From a virus, in the IMG/VR virus record IMGVR_UViG_3300025881_000010, positions 1-64,000 of that record: a DNA stretch of 64,000 bases; one strand, written 5' to 3'. Below the pieces are notes generated by a model that made no database searches, was not told the DNA's origin, and worked only from the letters and a program-made list of their open reading frames with translations. Numbering within the stretch: the stretch's first letter is position 1; each line of letters opens with the position of its first letter. Positions 18,601-26,758 of the stretch are shown here, one piece after another. Both the position numbers and the translations under genes were made by a program.

Positions 18601-21598
18601 TTTTCTTAATGAAGCTTCTATAGTTTTTAGCGAAAATTGTACTTGTTTGATCTCGGGCATCCATTCCAAGATTCTCTTCTGAACCTTTAGTTTTATTACG
18701 ATCAATCTTCCAAGCAGATTTTGCATTATCAGCTTTATTACGAGCATCCATTCCTAAAGAAGATGCTTTTTTATACTTCTTAGTTTTGCGAGATTTTATG
18801 AATTCTTTTTCATCATCTGAAACATCTTCATCATCAATATCGTCTGAAGTATCATCATCCTGATTATCTATACTATCATCCGGATTATCGGGATTGTTGT
18901 CTGGATTTTCGGGATTATCAGGATCTATATTATCATCAGTATTAATAGGATTTACTTTATCAATACCAAGCATTTTATTGACGATAGCATTTTTAACAGC
19001 ATCTCTATTTTTAACTCTGATATCTTCTTGACGATTGGTAAGCTCTCCATTATTCATGATAGCTTCAGCAATACCATTTAAAGTTTCAGGACTTACTTCT
19101 CCAGTCTCTTCAAATTGCTTGAAATCTTCATCTGATACTGTTTCATTTTCATCTGTAACAACAGCTTCCTCAGCCATCTGTTCAGCTTCAGCTTCCGCAG
19201 CTTGTTGAGCTTCTTTAGATTTCTTACCTGTTACATTATCAACTTGATCACTTTGAAATTTCTTTTTAGCAACTTTTAGTTCTTCATCAAACCTAGCATT
19301 GATTTCTTTGATATCGGTTTCATCTTCGACACCTTCAAGTTCTGCAGCACGTTGTTCTTCAATACCGGCTTTCGCTTTTTTGAATTCATCATAACCTTTA
19401 GTAGCGTTGTCAATTTTTTCTTCAGCATTCTTCATGAAAGGACTGGTAATATTTTTCAGCCATTTATTGAAGTTAGATCCTGCAGATTTGATTTCTGGCA
19501 ATACACTACTTTTCTCTCCAGCTTTTGTAAAAGCTTTAAAGTCTTTACGAGATAAACCAGTAACAACTATTTCATTCCCAAATTGATCATATTCTACTTC
19601 TACATCAATTGGGTTTGCACGTTTACCTAAAATAAGATTACGTTGATTCTGCATTGCTTCTTGTTGCATTTGACCTAAACCAAAAGCACGTTTTTTGAAC
19701 AAGTCTTTTTCTTGTTGAATCTTCTTTAGAATTTCATTTTGTTCTGATTTGATTTTAGCAGCTTCTTCTCTGGAAACTTTTCCTTCCGGACGAAGACTGT
19801 CAATCATCATATTTAATTTCTCAATACGCTTATTTGCTTGTACCTGATAAGTTTCAATTTGAGATTGAGCATATCCTTCTTCAGCTTTGTTTTGTAACAA
19901 AGCTTGAAGTCCTTTGACATTTAGAAGTTTTCCTTCTTGTTTAACCTTGTCAAATTCTTCATACATCTGATCAAAACGTTTCTTTTCTTCTTCATTGATA
20001 TTTTCGTTTTCTATCAATTTATTCATGAAGTTGTTGTAAACATCTTTTCCTGTTTTTTCATCAATAACAAGATCAGCTATTTGCTTACGAACATGCATTT
20101 CTTGAAATGTAAGTTCTTTTTCAGTTCCTTGCTTTTTAGTTATTTCTTCAAAATTTTTGATTCTATTATGAAGCTTATGAGATTCATCAGCTTTCTTATC
20201 TATAAGATCTCCAATATTAAATACAGAACCACCAAGCGCACCCATAGCTGCAGAAAGAACTATAGTACCTCTGTTTTCTTTAGACTTATAGAATTCCCAA
20301 AAACCTCCCGGATTAAATAGCTTATCATCTCCCTCACCTGTAACCTCAGCAATAGCTTTCTTTTTAGACCATTCTTCAAATGATTCTTGGAAAGTTTCTT
20401 CCAATCCTTCAAATCCAGCTTTACCCGCAACCTTAGCAATACCTTTGATAATAGGAGCAACATCATAACTAAACATTTTAGCAATAGTAGCACTAGAACC
20501 ATTTTTAGCCATATTCATGCCCTTAGTGATAGGGTTAAGTCCTTTAAGTGCTTTCCATCCACCACCGAAAGTAAGTCCAAAAGAAGCCATATCTACAGCC
20601 ATCCAAGCTGCATTGTTTCTAATAGTAGAAGCAGCCATTTGTGAAAGATCATCTTCATTGAAGATTAAATTTCCTTGAGCATCTTTTAAGTCTTTATTAG
20701 AGTTTACAACCTCAGCAGCATTTAATACTCCAGATAAAATGTTACCTGTAAAACCACCACCAATTGCTTCTACTCCCATTCCAGCAGCTTTAGTCAATCC
20801 TTGATCAGAAACAAGCTTACCAATAATACCTTGTCCACTACCAAAAACTTCTTTACCTAAAGCATTTCTTGTAGCATTTTTAGCTACTGTTTTTGCCACT
20901 CCCTCAGCACCTTCTTGAAGACCTTTTTCAACAATACCTTTAGCGATACCACTAGCTGTTCTTTTAGCTAAAGCACCACCACCTTTTGATAAGAATATAA
21001 ATTCTGCAAGTTGAGGTATCATTTCTGCAGCATGAATACTCCAAAATTTAGGATCCATCATAGAACCAAATGTCAAATTCTCAGACATTAGTTCTTCTGG
21101 AATATATGCTTTGTATTTAGATTCTATTTCGGCACCAGTTTCTTGAAGATATCTTGAAAATGGATTTCCTGTAGCAATACTTTGTCCAGGAACAATTGCG
21201 GAAGCAACTTGGATTAAATCTCCAGTTCCTTTTACAATATGTTTACCAACACCTCTGGCTATACTTTTTGCTGATTCTTCCCAAAAATCACGCATGGTAA
21301 ATTCAGCAGACCAAGCATTATTTCCTTTTTCAAGCTCTCCAGTACTTGCTACAGAAACACCACCTAATTGCTCTGAAGCAACTTTAGTATTTCTATTGAC
21401 TTCATTTTCTTGGGGAGTTCCTAAGTCGTCAGGCATTGGCATAGCTTGACCAGCTTGTTGTTGTCCTTGATTTCTATATCTAGGATCTAAATACCTTTCA
21501 TCCGTTCTTTCTTCAGCTAACGACGGGTTTTCGGGGGGAGCTTGCGAACTGGCTTTTTGGGTTTGAGCCTTATTCACAATGTCTAAAAAATCAGGCAT
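9689..21598 (-). CDS. giant virion RNA polymerase polyprotein (crAss-like), 3969 aa
   Basis: The polymerase signature lies in the middle: SRVPGHGP followed ~45 residues later by GSDNDGDSLF, with D2461/D2463/D2465 as the DxDGD metal-binding triad. This matches the beta'-like double-psi barrel of cellular RNA polymerases and of the crAss-like virion RNA polymerase. The N-terminal ~900 residues have glycine- and alanine-rich hydrophobic stretches (about 150-480) and long coiled coils, like ejection proteins. A Asp/Asn/Pro-rich linker (about 880-945) follows. An HELSH zinc-protease motif is at 1102-1106. GMDAR occurs at 949, 978, 1290 and 3173, near apparent domain edges. Probable role: packaged, ejected, and used to transcribe early genes. 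It has its own promoter and follows a terminator. Confidence 0.9.
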   Translation of the reverse strand: MPDFLDIVNKAQTQKASSQAPPENPSLAEERTDERYLDPRYRNQGQQQAGQAMPMPDDLGTPQENEVNRNTKVASEQLGGVSVASTGELEKGNNAWSAEFTMRDFWEESAKSIARGVGKHIVKGTGDLIQVASAIVPGQSIATGNPFSRYLQETGAEIESKYKAYIPEELMSENLTFGSMMDPKFWSIHAAEMIPQLAEFIFLSKGGGALAKRTASGIAKGIVEKGLQEGAEGVAKTVAKNATRNALGKEVFGSGQGIIGKLVSDQGLTKAAGMGVEAIGGGFTGNILSGVLNAAEVVNSNKDLKDAQGNLIFNEDDLSQMAASTIRNNAAWMAVDMASFGLTFGGGWKALKGLNPITKGMNMAKNGSSATIAKMFSYDVAPIIKGIAKVAGKAGFEGLEETFQESFEEWSKKKAIAEVTGEGDDKLFNPGGFWEFYKSKENRGTIVLSAAMGALGGSVFNIGDLIDKKADESHKLHNRIKNFEEITKKQGTEKELTFQEMHVRKQIADLVIDEKTGKDVYNNFMNKLIENENINEEEKKRFDQMYEEFDKVKQEGKLLNVKGLQALLQNKAEEGYAQSQIETYQVQANKRIEKLNMMIDSLRPEGKVSREEAAKIKSEQNEILKKIQQEKDLFKKRAFGLGQMQQEAMQNQRNLILGKRANPIDVEVEYDQFGNEIVVTGLSRKDFKAFTKAGEKSSVLPEIKSAGSNFNKWLKNITSPFMKNAEEKIDNATKGYDEFKKAKAGIEEQRAAELEGVEDETDIKEINARFDEELKVAKKKFQSDQVDNVTGKKSKEAQQAAEAEAEQMAEEAVVTDENETVSDEDFKQFEETGEVSPETLNGIAEAIMNNGELTNRQEDIRVKNRDAVKNAIVNKMLGIDKVNPINTDDNIDPDNPENPDNNPDNPDDSIDNQDDDTSDDIDDEDVSDDEKEFIKSRKTKKYKKASSLGMDARNKADNAKSAWKIDRNKTKGSEENLGMDARDQTSTIFAKNYRSFIKKMKFLSKLSRSRISTQTNISQNELDNYLNSSTMYNEMGPSNLDKMVLVNHQLKRMFPENLKDPAQVIIVKNMYEAIGSVGVGHSLAATMFIDEKAWEQDWVFMHELSHIYYKLAKDAPETQEILKMALANKELVREIRSKYDDLTLYQLGNERYTKGQFFEMFKSDGVKDEDLESELAKYLSLEDDGISTVPLNEQHYLLEEMFTRALQNPLADNFDKIFSQKEAKRQKEVKKFWGMLRRKGEVIEDGENGVQQMIRKLADDQTNVPKGNPKNFILDTFKAVTEGIKMDGIGMDARVGKIKTQRAAKLDDIRQRMSKTIKKDPDKLWEEKFDQDYMDEYEDELEETGNPFSAKEFKQQAKGASKIIKRFGIIYNKSIRRKFLKDNVSRRDVDLNEEPLFERHLFESEMYNLAKESKSAVDFIYQVENSAIKEMIDFNDFLDKTKKDDKLQLLNGMYFVFSNAKHVNGIRNVIKKGSDGEIIHEMHDSLSIREKNITNNVIANLREKLDGKTEQWANFRQSVLNIQKGVETESDYFNVINNLTDGSFNEARFWKSGYITYDGLNIPIETLVSGYLKRDYVYNRFENGTYNKESLYVYGFRNLVEALQNTNRKYTEYSSVLNAEGNMEQSRIANNHMTNEIDNMVEYLHGQDGAGKPTLDQFMDRYSHTGSKFKKRKSTTAMGEASLSKIYKAVDPNGIKRVPSETTLQEQFPQIDKNDIKKMRTFLLKDKKGSRVSEAAFNKEFKDSIFENRDNKAYHNNEFLVNIYNNFQNGQIPQISQYHGLEDIDNKKSSLFKNSTALEQGVEDLLTFLNTSTGDNGKRLRQYLGNMGTFSDSPRKFFMNMNRIKYDQVFDENGHWQTDGKILNNAFNLASAMFPDNSVTNNKAAFKKSIIEAMQNEVKFIEDNLNELSNVKSLKPYIRDKGNGNYILNKEGKKMVGEYVMNNIVHGLNVADVFLPGVTGKGILKRMKANSSPILSIKNPEFKSEFLFFADEIVNGSIAGSDSGMYILKEQAEKLQKVGQGVFDMNNGFKLLNSHIEKNNPNFEGKLGYLKGYTTIVDENHWAYPMMKARMDKYNQWHEKQYGQLPSDNYNDGTPNHLIIAMPQSSDKSNFAKQKFYNDDTMEYTEEGQRMAPSSLKQDWSHVDKMQDDLYYDDKGNFVGLETYNFGPQQVMDKITKSSNTPVQMVNSIMVNAALNGEMDLAIEIQQHLSDQKMKALDVISKDLASGQIDKYKEIIDRELNKEDMDQAQRHILEDKLGSVAHPYVNEIAVNQLAKMILRAGNKLKTPGTNAHQKPDTGYNLNATVSSVPTLLGYEKNIDGSLSPAHMILPKHMAQEAEAREDVTRYTHKSELDRIRKSYKNDFTKEQELDALKSLTVRKAKRRAFQETGNQDNYEKFMGAVNNKSGVPIGFYVKGETVMASRVPGHGPSSTGVFEVIGFDESSDGNQVMVPGEFNEIIGSDNDGDSLFIQKRGDKKEYADWNKAFDKLTQYWLSPKMAEQIQTKMDIKKVAQPALEKVQSVFSQSAKDKAPFSPEQRRQDYSNTMVSKRNIGKIFNLHKIANLLAAYETPLKKGFVIGNNKYNTFRDTVSGDLSRNQQSAVLANIILDNAKHGYADAFGFDEHNMAQATLLINLGVSLEDTALILNSDAAKAWSEANRNNSSLFHSSKKTSALINDVYQKLGFKKRPKNVDLKINIENIKDKSQQPAILETLINLSQVNGDLQKISAIMSGHNKIHVNPFVLNQQIQDFSKTLKESEHLTFNSEFGKNPDIQQYLRTAEEALKHSEKLNPVYRPATKKVLEALTRKLGGELSTMEIENISKDLLKFNTSRLIGLNNISKAYVQDLLNEKSETSIFKKMTEFVNDLKMAQEENVDDPSKTVSRFHNSVLFRKALNMNLSGDNQYISASSSMVDESFTAEERTRIQEEFEELPTSLQDDLILYDMVQHGWKDKRSMAPFFGRETSDWISYASNEDAVNKNVAKVPKEITDKLETIIALKQSMSKNNSFPKVYLKSQTDFRATNDVIRQIIQNKAIQKAITENWQPMYINVRQQGKTALYELPQFDAREIMQLQAINDSGRRNVEVLKMAAEKIRHIPNTLSYNENTRNGKKSRIYNPEIDIAMIEDIANTYSPYKTTPDYSKKKNVEGLVEANLSYQDRANRLKDKMTKSSVVSGMDAREDFDIPLFRKEQALTQQEYERSMEFNSLVPNSTRTGMYEQYLKSKKEANRIAQELVPNIPNLSEEDLMELYQDHGNKDVYAYSIVITPIVQELASRLAISQSELWKDGTEGKGYDGKDVNRLQAYMMTGSTIPSNHPSAQAMARILEKEYKTFIGEKRKYMTEINKATDALYKDRLGYGTNRSLKNVIFRLKDFFGIGAQNVYDKLYGNLVVRQRVEDKKGNITYDFKLKSKEDIAAAFARGEISKAENDFYNVFKKTTSELMPAKVIEKRKEDYIPHTSMTRLEKFSARGLLGLMANSRSENEALSDVKMNFKDEYGEEKLMSFRQIEDSFKRYSGQDKYKNDIGKIVEYRNLKKKALKLLKEGKNEDGTPIKYDRVGIETALGFGAINRFTNNRSVTAEELPSMDLNKALSDYVHATLFVNGNSKFKGMEKLQSYIDGVLAFNRDNNFQYMNEHVQTVWKDYFTRGKRQTSLLGEKTDKVIRTLTNLNLFYALGYQANKNTGGLYVLGNIAVGKYHNIKDVGGKTWINGELKYWGLDKGFEGGIEGVLNRHKRMSRIMKNLNFMDINVYDEVNIEKQNGLDKVFSELALMPMTKSEEWIQRVHMIGLLNEDILNKFDDEGNYKKGESEVDNELLVQLEDKVKQSHGRGYQPTDQRAVQMYSWGNMMMQFSKFIPTMIQDRFAKKDVNIYGQETIGSLRAVGNMVREVVNDPSGFVEYRNKLSKEERAKLDSGLRGMAMSTVIGFAGAALSSNLATNLFGDANYYINHPKLSNKMIPPAIQSTNNFISELF

Positions 21599-21613
21599 AG
21601 TGTTATTGGGTTT

Positions 21614-21635
21614 AATTTATGTTAAAACAAATATA
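21614..21635 (-). promoter_or_regulatory. late-type promoter of the RNA polymerase gene
   Basis: On the minus strand a Bacteroidota -7 box TATATTTG is followed by TTTTAACATAAATT, about 15 nt upstream of the start at 21598. The same box and downstream AACATA are found before the scaffold gene and the 201-aa gene. It lies directly after the T-run of a terminator. Confidence 0.65.
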
Positions 21636-21637
21636 AA

Positions 21638-21664
21638 AAAAGCAACCTACAAAGGGTTGCTTTT
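21638..21664 (-). terminator. terminator after the 636-aa gene
   Basis: AAGCAACC (21640-21647) pairs with GGTTGCTT (21655-21662), extendable by A-T pairs. On the minus strand the stem is followed by a run of seven T. It separates the 636-aa virion gene from the polymerase gene. Confidence 0.85.
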
Positions 21665-21691
21665 CATATATATACTATAAGAAAGCAAATA

Positions 21692-23602
21692 TTAGAGTAT
21701 GCCTAAAATTTGTTTCCATTTTTGTGCTAATTCTAAGTTACGTTTATATCCAAGTGAACCTTCTTCTTGATCGCTATTCATAGTATCTAGCCATGATGCG
21801 ATAATAGTTTCAGGAGAATTACCTTGCTCATATTTTTTAAGCAATTCATTAATTCCTCCTTGTGCTGCAGCTACACTAAAAATATTGTTGTCAACACTTT
21901 TTTGTACTCTGGTAGGATCTACATTACCATCTCCACCACTTAAATGATCAAAAGCCATGTAGAATGATTTCATCATATCATAACGATTACTTTGTCCAGC
22001 ACTATTAGCACCAAAGTATTCTTCACCTTCACCTTTGAAAGCATCATTATTGAAAACTTTAGTTTCCAACATGTTCTTAGCAGATTCAAATTGAACTTGT
22101 TGTTCAGTTTCAAGATTTTTAGCGCTATTAATAAGTTGTAAACCTTCATTCTGCATCTGGACAGTTTCAGTAATATCGTCTGCAGGCATTAATTGAGAAA
22201 GTTTAGTTTGCATCATAGGATCTGCGATATCTACTTTCTTATAAAAAATTTCGCCATCTTCATCTTGAAGGGCAATAACCGTAGCCATTTTTACATTGTT
22301 AGTATATCCAGCTTCCATTTTAGCATTAGACTTTTTATCAATTTTTCCATCAGATTCATATCGGTCCATAAGCAAAGCATCAGTTTCATCACTATCCATA
22401 TAAGATTCTAAAGCTGTAGAAACTCCAAGAATTTTAAAGTTACCTCTGTAATCTTCAGGATCTATAGAATTGTTACCGGTAACTTTCACACCATCTTCAC
22501 GATACATATCTTCAGTAGGTGCAAATCCCATTACCATTCCGTTCTTAATTTCAAATCCCGGAAGTACACTACTTACAATTTCATTTTCATGCCCTGGGAA
22601 TACATGATATCCTTCTTTAAGACCTAACCATTCATCATCTATCCAATCTGAATCTTTAGACTTAGCAGTAAATTTATCTTTGATCATTACTGCAGCGGCC
22701 TTATTAGTTCTTTTTAAGTTTTCTATTAACTTACCATCATAGCCACCTTCAGAACTTGGTTGGTTAATACGAGATACATTAATATCGCGATCAACTCCAG
22801 CGACAAAAGTATTGTACATATTAAGATAACTTTTACGTTTTGGATCCGATTCTTTTGCATATTTAGCTTTTGCGGCAGCTTCAGTAGCGGCAGCTTTAAT
22901 TTTAGCAGTGTTACTTCCTAAACCACCATATCCCATTTTTTTACCAAACTGAACTAATTGCTCCCATGTTGGTTCTGGACGATCAGGATATGTGATACCA
23001 TAATTGGCACGAACTTTCATCATGTTACTCTTATGAGTAAGTATATTTTCTATTGGCATTTCAGTACCATAATCAAATAATTCTGAAGGTGGTATTTCTA
23101 CCTCAGCCATCATACCTTTATAACTAATTTCAGAACCATCATCTAAATTATAATAATCCTCCACTGATTTTAAATCAGTAGGAGAGATTAAATGACCTAA
23201 TCCTTTCTCCTGAGCCATTCTTATTTTAGCAAGATTTTCAGAATTTTGACGATAGCGTTGAGCTTCTTCTGATTCTAAAATACCGTTTTTAATTTTATTG
23301 GTATATGAAGCACCACCATTAGCCATAAAATCAGCTTTAGAACCACCATATTTTGCCATCTGATCTCTAAGTTCAGATTGCATAATTTTAGCTCTATTGT
23401 TAATTCTATTGCGATCCTTTTCAAGCATGCCACGAGATTCCTCATATATTTTTTGAAAGGATTCTTCTTGCATTCTTTGTGCTTCAACACTAGCTGCCTT
23501 GTCTTGATTGACACGCTGATCCATTCTTTCTAATACAGAAAGTTGTTGAACCGCAGCTTCACGTTTATCAGGGCTTTGAGCCAGTCCTTGAAGTCCGTAC
23601 AT
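21692..23602 (-). CDS. internal virion / ejection protein, 636 aa
   Basis: I do not recognise a domain. The first ~150 residues are a charged, glutamine-rich coiled coil; the rest is mixed and acidic, with no signal peptide. Position between the lysozyme-domain virion protein and the virion RNA polymerase fits the crAss-like cargo or ejection proteins. The start is preceded by AAACCC, a C-rich motif shared by several virion genes. It ends before a strong terminator. Confidence 0.65.
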   Translation of the reverse strand: MYGLQGLAQSPDKREAAVQQLSVLERMDQRVNQDKAASVEAQRMQEESFQKIYEESRGMLEKDRNRINNRAKIMQSELRDQMAKYGGSKADFMANGGASYTNKIKNGILESEEAQRYRQNSENLAKIRMAQEKGLGHLISPTDLKSVEDYYNLDDGSEISYKGMMAEVEIPPSELFDYGTEMPIENILTHKSNMMKVRANYGITYPDRPEPTWEQLVQFGKKMGYGGLGSNTAKIKAAATEAAAKAKYAKESDPKRKSYLNMYNTFVAGVDRDINVSRINQPSSEGGYDGKLIENLKRTNKAAAVMIKDKFTAKSKDSDWIDDEWLGLKEGYHVFPGHENEIVSSVLPGFEIKNGMVMGFAPTEDMYREDGVKVTGNNSIDPEDYRGNFKILGVSTALESYMDSDETDALLMDRYESDGKIDKKSNAKMEAGYTNNVKMATVIALQDEDGEIFYKKVDIADPMMQTKLSQLMPADDITETVQMQNEGLQLINSAKNLETEQQVQFESAKNMLETKVFNNDAFKGEGEEYFGANSAGQSNRYDMMKSFYMAFDHLSGGDGNVDPTRVQKSVDNNIFSVAAAQGGINELLKKYEQGNSPETIIASWLDTMNSDQEEGSLGYKRNLELAQKWKQILGIL

Positions 23603-23603
23603 A

Positions 23604-26018
23604 TTATTGGGTTTTATAGTAATCGTTCATACTTGCTATTTGATTTTCTAAACCTGAAGCTAAACCGGGAGGGGCAATTCCCGGCGTAGCAAGCTGTGGA
23701 GCAACACCTCGATTCTGGGGCGAATTCGGTTGAGGCATTGTTTCTGCTTTTAATTCAGGCTGAGCAAGACCATTCATAGGTAGGGTTACTGGATTAACCG
23801 TTGCTCTTTGGAGTTGGGGAGAAGGGGGCAGATTAAGTTGTAATGGTTCATCAGTAAAAGGTTTAGGTTGAGGTAATGTAGAAGCTACTTCTTCTACAGG
23901 ACGTTTACCACCGGCCAAAGCTTCTTCTCTACTCATTGCTAATAAACCATAATTTCCAGTTTGTTTAGCTAGATCTATATTATCCATGTTGATACTAGCT
24001 AAATCTATCTCGGGATTTTGTTGCATGAAATCTATCATCTTTTCTGCATTACCAAAATCTCTACTTCCATTAGCCATTAAATTATCCACAACACTTTGTT
24101 GTGTAGAATTTAAATTACGGAAACGTTTATCGAATTTTTCTGCTTGCATCTTTTCATCTGCAAGAATACCAATATTTTTTTCATAATGACTACGAGTTCC
24201 TTTTTTTGTTCCACTACCATCATCTTTCATGTTAGGATCAAAACCAAACATATCTTGCATCAAATAACTTTTGTACATATGATTGGCACTTCCAGGACCA
24301 TTCTCTCTCGCATATTGTAAATCATTAATCATGCTTGCAAATCCAGCGTTAGCAACTTGCTCACCTCGATTTCTTTTAAGCATAGCTTCTTGATATTTAA
24401 TACCATGATTAGCTACATCTCTATTGGTATCAAAATCATTGATATACTTTACCGCTTCACCATATTGCTGAAATGCTTTTTCTTTAGCTTCATAATCAGC
24501 AATTTCCATATCTATAATACCTCTAGTTTTAGCAACTTCAAGCATTCCTTGATTACCAAGAATTGTAGCTCTGTTCCCAGCTGAAGCATTGACAATATTT
24601 CTAAGACCACCATCATAAGCTTCAGTAATATTATTTGCCATTTGAGCTTCTTTCTCAGGTGGCAATCCTATTTTAGATCTTCTTGCTAATTCTGCAGTAA
24701 GGTTTTTTACAGCTTCAGAAACTTGTTCTTCTCTTAAAGGTATATCTACCTCAGAAGCCATTTTATTACCTATTAATCCCATTGCCATTCCAGATACAGC
24801 ATCTAAAGGCAACATTGGATTAAAATTCTTTTTATCATAACCAAGTCCACTTGGTTCTGGAGCATTTAATCGAGCGTCTAAAATATCAGAAGTAAGACCT
24901 TTATTATTTTCAGAAACTTTAATCTTAGAACTTGTAGTTTCATCTCCAGTTTTTGCCGCACTTGTTTCCGAAGTACTCTTATCTGCAGGAACATCTTCAA
25001 CAACTGTTTGTTTTGCTTGAGGTGGAAATTCTGAAGGATTTATTAAAGTACGTGGAGTATAATCTTCTTGATTAACTTTTAATTGTGTGGAAGATTTATT
25101 TTTTCCTACAGCTGTTGATTCTGTTACTGTTTTTGGAAATATATTTTTATCGTTTTTATTTTTAGAACGATTTTTCCAAGACTCTAAGTCTTTATCTAAA
25201 TTGGATTTTTCTCTACCAGATTTAGATAAAGCTTTATCTTTTTCTTTCTGACTGTTTTGCTCTTTTATATAATCATTGAAAATCTCAACATCTCCGTTGT
25301 TTGAGATTTCCTGATACAATTCTCTTCTTGCTAATTCTTTAGTTTTTGTATCAACATCCATATTACTGATTGCTGAATCTCTTTTAACATAATCTGACTT
25401 TCGCTGATCAATTGTTTTTACAATTTTTTTTTCAGCCTCAGTAAGCACATCACCTCTTTTAGATCTTGCCATTACATCTTTAGTAACATCAATCTTATCT
25501 AAACCTTTTTCTGATAAAGCAGAATTATAAGTATCAAGATATTTTTGCATTGCTACATTATCTACAGTAGCACCATCTACACCTTTTTCAGTAGATTTTC
25601 TGTATGCAGATTTACCTTGTGTAATAGCTCTTTTAGCAACTTCCGGAGATTGGAAATGATAAAACATTGTCATTTCCTCTAAGCTTAAATTTTCAGGATT
25701 TTTACCACTATCATATACTTCCATTGCTTTAGGAAGAATATCATTCTTTACATAGTGTTCAAAATAAGATTCTTGGAAAGCTGGAGAATTTATGAAATCT
25801 TCATAATTATCAGCTTTAAATCCATTGGCTTTACCAAATTTGGTAATTTCTTTCCACCAATATTTAGGAACAAATTGATATTTACCTAACGCATTGGATT
25901 GTTCATTAATAGCTTGATATCCCTTTCTAGGAGATTCAACTTTACTGATTCCAATTTTTAAATTTTGGACGATACGGTTAAGTGCTTGAGGACTTAAATT
26001 GAATGAAGGTTTCGGCAT
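23604..26018 (-). CDS. virion protein with N-terminal lysozyme / transglycosylase-like domain, 804 aa
   Basis: Residues ~15-130 look like a peptidoglycan hydrolase of the lysozyme-like fold: a candidate catalytic E28 in ISKVESPRKGY, followed by the hallmark GKYQF (45-49) and aromatic-rich helices. The remainder is disordered and helical with a Lys/Asn/Ser-rich middle (240-340) and a proline-rich end. Like the internal proteins of T7-type phages it probably travels in the capsid or tail and opens the cell wall during DNA entry. The stop is 1 nt from the start of the 636-aa gene, so they are co-translated. Confidence 0.7.
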   Translation of the reverse strand: MPKPSFNLSPQALNRIVQNLKIGISKVESPRKGYQAINEQSNALGKYQFVPKYWWKEITKFGKANGFKADNYEDFINSPAFQESYFEHYVKNDILPKAMEVYDSGKNPENLSLEEMTMFYHFQSPEVAKRAITQGKSAYRKSTEKGVDGATVDNVAMQKYLDTYNSALSEKGLDKIDVTKDVMARSKRGDVLTEAEKKIVKTIDQRKSDYVKRDSAISNMDVDTKTKELARRELYQEISNNGDVEIFNDYIKEQNSQKEKDKALSKSGREKSNLDKDLESWKNRSKNKNDKNIFPKTVTESTAVGKNKSSTQLKVNQEDYTPRTLINPSEFPPQAKQTVVEDVPADKSTSETSAAKTGDETTSSKIKVSENNKGLTSDILDARLNAPEPSGLGYDKKNFNPMLPLDAVSGMAMGLIGNKMASEVDIPLREEQVSEAVKNLTAELARRSKIGLPPEKEAQMANNITEAYDGGLRNIVNASAGNRATILGNQGMLEVAKTRGIIDMEIADYEAKEKAFQQYGEAVKYINDFDTNRDVANHGIKYQEAMLKRNRGEQVANAGFASMINDLQYARENGPGSANHMYKSYLMQDMFGFDPNMKDDGSGTKKGTRSHYEKNIGILADEKMQAEKFDKRFRNLNSTQQSVVDNLMANGSRDFGNAEKMIDFMQQNPEIDLASINMDNIDLAKQTGNYGLLAMSREEALAGGKRPVEEVASTLPQPKPFTDEPLQLNLPPSPQLQRATVNPVTLPMNGLAQPELKAETMPQPNSPQNRGVAPQLATPGIAPPGLASGLENQIASMNDYYKTQ

Positions 26019-26030
26019 GATATGAGGGGT

Positions 26031-26750
26031 TTATCCTAGTAATCCTAATTGTTTTTTATTTTGTGATTTCATAGCTTCAAGGGTATCTAATCCTTCAGCC
26101 ATACGATATTCATCTTCACGTTTTTTCTTTTCAAAGTAACTTTCTTTTGCCCCCTTTTCTTTAGCTACTCTTAATCTTCCACGATTTCTTGCTTTCCCGG
26201 CAATTACTCCAGATAAAAATGGAGCCGCTATTGTTAGACCTTTTTCAAAATCTGTAGCATCTTCACTTTTAAGTGTTTCTAATTGTCCTGAAAATGGATC
26301 TACAATTCCAGAAGCTATATCTCCACCGCTTTCACCCCCCATAGCAGTACCGATATTCTTAGCTCCTTTTTCTACAGCTCTACCCGCAGCCATCCAAGGA
26401 TTTGTTTGAGCAGCCATATCTTTAACTCCTTCCATTGCCATCATTTGATTTTGCAATTTAGGATCATAATCATATCTATTCATAAAACCTGCATTACTGC
26501 CACCGGAACTCTCTGAAAGAGTTCCAACGGCATCTCCTAATAAACCACCAATTTTACTTTGTGGTTTAGCAGCATTAGCAATTTTATTCTGTTGACTCAT
26601 TTCTAAACCAGAAGTATCAATTTGATTTAATTCAGGTTTAGAAAATGATAGTGAATTAGTTTTTAAAGAAGATACGGATTGAACCTGATCTCTTTGAGCT
26701 TCGGGTTGTCCGAACCTATCAAAAAATTCATTTAAGGCTGTATCGTACAT
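26031..26750 (-). CDS. probable internal virion protein, 239 aa
   Basis: Unrecognised. The first half is polar and Ser/Gln-rich; the middle (about 60-190) is rich in Gly and Ala with hydrophobic helices (GLTIAAPFLSGVIAG near 170), and the end is a basic coiled coil. This layout fits a small ejection protein that enters the membrane. It lies 12 nt upstream of the lysozyme-domain gene in the internal-protein block. Confidence 0.6.
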   Translation of the reverse strand: MYDTALNEFFDRFGQPEAQRDQVQSVSSLKTNSLSFSKPELNQIDTSGLEMSQQNKIANAAKPQSKIGGLLGDAVGTLSESSGGSNAGFMNRYDYDPKLQNQMMAMEGVKDMAAQTNPWMAAGRAVEKGAKNIGTAMGGESGGDIASGIVDPFSGQLETLKSEDATDFEKGLTIAAPFLSGVIAGKARNRGRLRVAKEKGAKESYFEKKKREDEYRMAEGLDTLEAMKSQNKKQLGLLG

Positions 26751-26758
26751 ATTGTAGG

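Noticed and set aside
9689-21598. Plus-strand frames of 60-130 codons opposite the polymerase gene
   Set aside because: They are shadows of the coding strand, without leaders, promoters or sensible protein composition.
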